From contig NZ_JAGHZV010000001.1 of NCBI RefSeq assembly GCF_017745215.1, positions 62,001-126,000 on the forward strand: a stretch of DNA of 64,000 bases, in the 5' to 3' direction. A program made the position numbers and the translations under genes. Source of the stretch: Sphingomonas sp. GTDB taxonomy: Bacteria > Pseudomonadota > Alphaproteobacteria > Sphingomonadales > Sphingomonadaceae. The notes below the pieces were generated by a model. The model searched no databases and was not told the DNA's origin. It saw nothing but the letters and a program-made list of their open reading frames with translations. Below are positions 63,260-64,000 of the stretch, in pieces. Numbering within the stretch: the first letter of the stretch is position 1; every line of letters starts with the position of its first letter.

Positions 63260-64000
63260 ACCTGCCCGTCGCCCCGCTCGCCGGTGCGGCGCTGGGCGGC
63301 GCGGTTGCGGCTGCCGCGCTGGTGCTGCCGGCGGCGACGCTCGAATCGGTGGTGAGCGGCAGCGGATTGCCCTCGATCCTCGCCGCGGCCGAGCCGCCGC
63401 TGGGGATGACCGCGCGGCTCGCGGTCGCGGGCGGATCGGGTGCGCTGGTCGCGCTGGTCTCCTGGTTCGGGCTGTTCCTGCTGCTCGGCACGCGCGGGCT
63501 CAGCCTGGGCGAGCGGCAGCCCGGGCACGTCCCGGTGATCCGCCGCGCCGATGCGCATCCCGATGCCCCGCCGCGCGCGCCGCTCCTCGCGACGCGCGAC
63601 TTGGGCACGCCGTTCCTCGAAGTTCCGGTCGGCAAGCCGCTGACCGCGGGCGACAAGCCCGTCCATGGCGACGGCCAGCTTTACAGGACCGTGCATCTCG
63701 ACGCGAAGGGGTTCGAGCCGCAGTTCGACATGCCCGAGGCGGAGCCCGCCACCGAGGCGCCGCCCGCCGAGCAGGACCTGCCCGTCAACCTCGACCAGCC
63801 GCTCGCTGCCTTCGATCCGAGCGCGATCCCGGAGGCGCCGATGCCGCCGCCGGTCGCGCCGACGCCGCTGCGCCGCCCGGCGCGCCCGATGACCTTCGAC
63901 TCGCACGAGCGGTTCGAGACCTTCGAGCTGATGCCGCCGGTCCGCCCGGTCCGCACCGGCCCGCGCCCGGTGCCGAGCTTCCCCGAGCCGGCCGAGCTGC
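63256..64000 (+). CDS. membrane protein with Pro-rich tail (3' end cut by window)
   Basis: ATG 63256 overlaps the glycosyltransferase stop (ATGA) and the frame stays open for 248 codons to the right edge. Two TMs are near residues 8-28 and 57-76, followed by a long Pro/Ala-rich soluble region (EAEPATEAPPAEQDLPVNLD). No family recognised. As part of the operon it probably serves the same polysaccharide or exosortase system. Confidence 0.8.
   Translation, partial: MNLPVAPLAGAALGGAVAAAALVLPAATLESVVSGSGLPSILAAAEPPLGMTARLAVAGGSGALVALVSWFGLFLLLGTRGLSLGERQPGHVPVIRRADAHPDAPPRAPLLATRDLGTPFLEVPVGKPLTAGDKPVHGDGQLYRTVHLDAKGFEPQFDMPEAEPATEAPPAEQDLPVNLDQPLAAFDPSAIPEAPMPPPVAPTPLRRPARPMTFDSHERFETFELMPPVRPVRTGPRPVPSFPEPAEL

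Overview
The window is a 64 kb stretch of high-GC chromosome whose gene content and gene order point to a sphingomonad alphaproteobacterium (Sphingomonas or a close relative). The evidence is a glycine-riboswitch-controlled gcvTHPAPB operon, a Cpa/Tad pilus locus, start of an exosortase-A-associated polysaccharide cluster, type-3 proline-tRNA ligase and a recurrent palindromic intergenic repeat. This assignment is an inference from recognised protein families; no rRNA or tRNA gene is present to confirm it. Genes are densely packed, with many 4-nt ATGA overlaps, and no phage, insertion sequence, CRISPR array or toxin-antitoxin module was seen.

Layout. 1-3.2 kb: 3' part of pyruvate phosphate dikinase, coupled to a small chorismate-lyase-like protein. 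3.3-11.2 kb (minus): a helix-hairpin-helix membrane protein, then the Tad/Cpa pilus operon cpaA-cpaB-cpaC-cpaD-cpaE-tadB-tadC, which lacks the CpaF/TadA ATPase and the pilin. 11.2-13.8 kb (plus): hydrolase, FAD oxidoreductase, thioesterase. 14-17.9 kb (minus): ispH, thrB, rnhA and a TPR-plus-PRMT-like methyltransferase. 18-23.7 kb (plus): a lipoprotein, then the tandem glycine riboswitch and the glycine cleavage operon. 23.8-33.5 kb: RNA 2'-phosphotransferase, small membrane proteins, an EamA transporter, a pair of tandem paralogous membrane proteins, proS with a putative 2OG-Fe(II) oxygenase and a DUF5990 protein, a TauE/SafE permease and an OprB-like porin.

33.8-45.1 kb: a chemoreceptor with a C-terminal CheR/CheB-docking-like tail, PilZ protein, glpD with a Tat-exported beta-carbonic anhydrase, RNase R, small proteins, a saccharopine-dehydrogenase-like reductase and an epoxide hydrolase. 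45-56.8 kb: a PadR-regulated operon, an MsbA-like ABC exporter, intracellular PHA depolymerase, stress-type flavoprotein, glucokinase under a LacI-type operator, thiolase with MaoC hydratase, a DUF2167 protein, and a TetR regulator divergent from a small gene across a 41-bp inverted repeat. 57-64 kb: MscS channel and topoisomerase IB, then an acyltransferase, an O-glycosylation-ligase-like polymerase, a 51-residue membrane protein, and divergently an exosortase-A-associated glycosyltransferase and an unfinished membrane protein at the right edge.

Repeats are a clear theme: eight full and one collapsed copy of an ~82-bp REPIN-like palindrome, several carrying an extra flanking motif; a G-rich inverted repeat family; and a two-copy ~150-bp element with a tandem GTGACTCTT core. 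The items most deserving follow-up are the ATPase-less Tad locus, the bacterial TPR-PRMT-like protein, the paired paralogous membrane proteins, and the well-defined operators in front of tetR, padR and glk.
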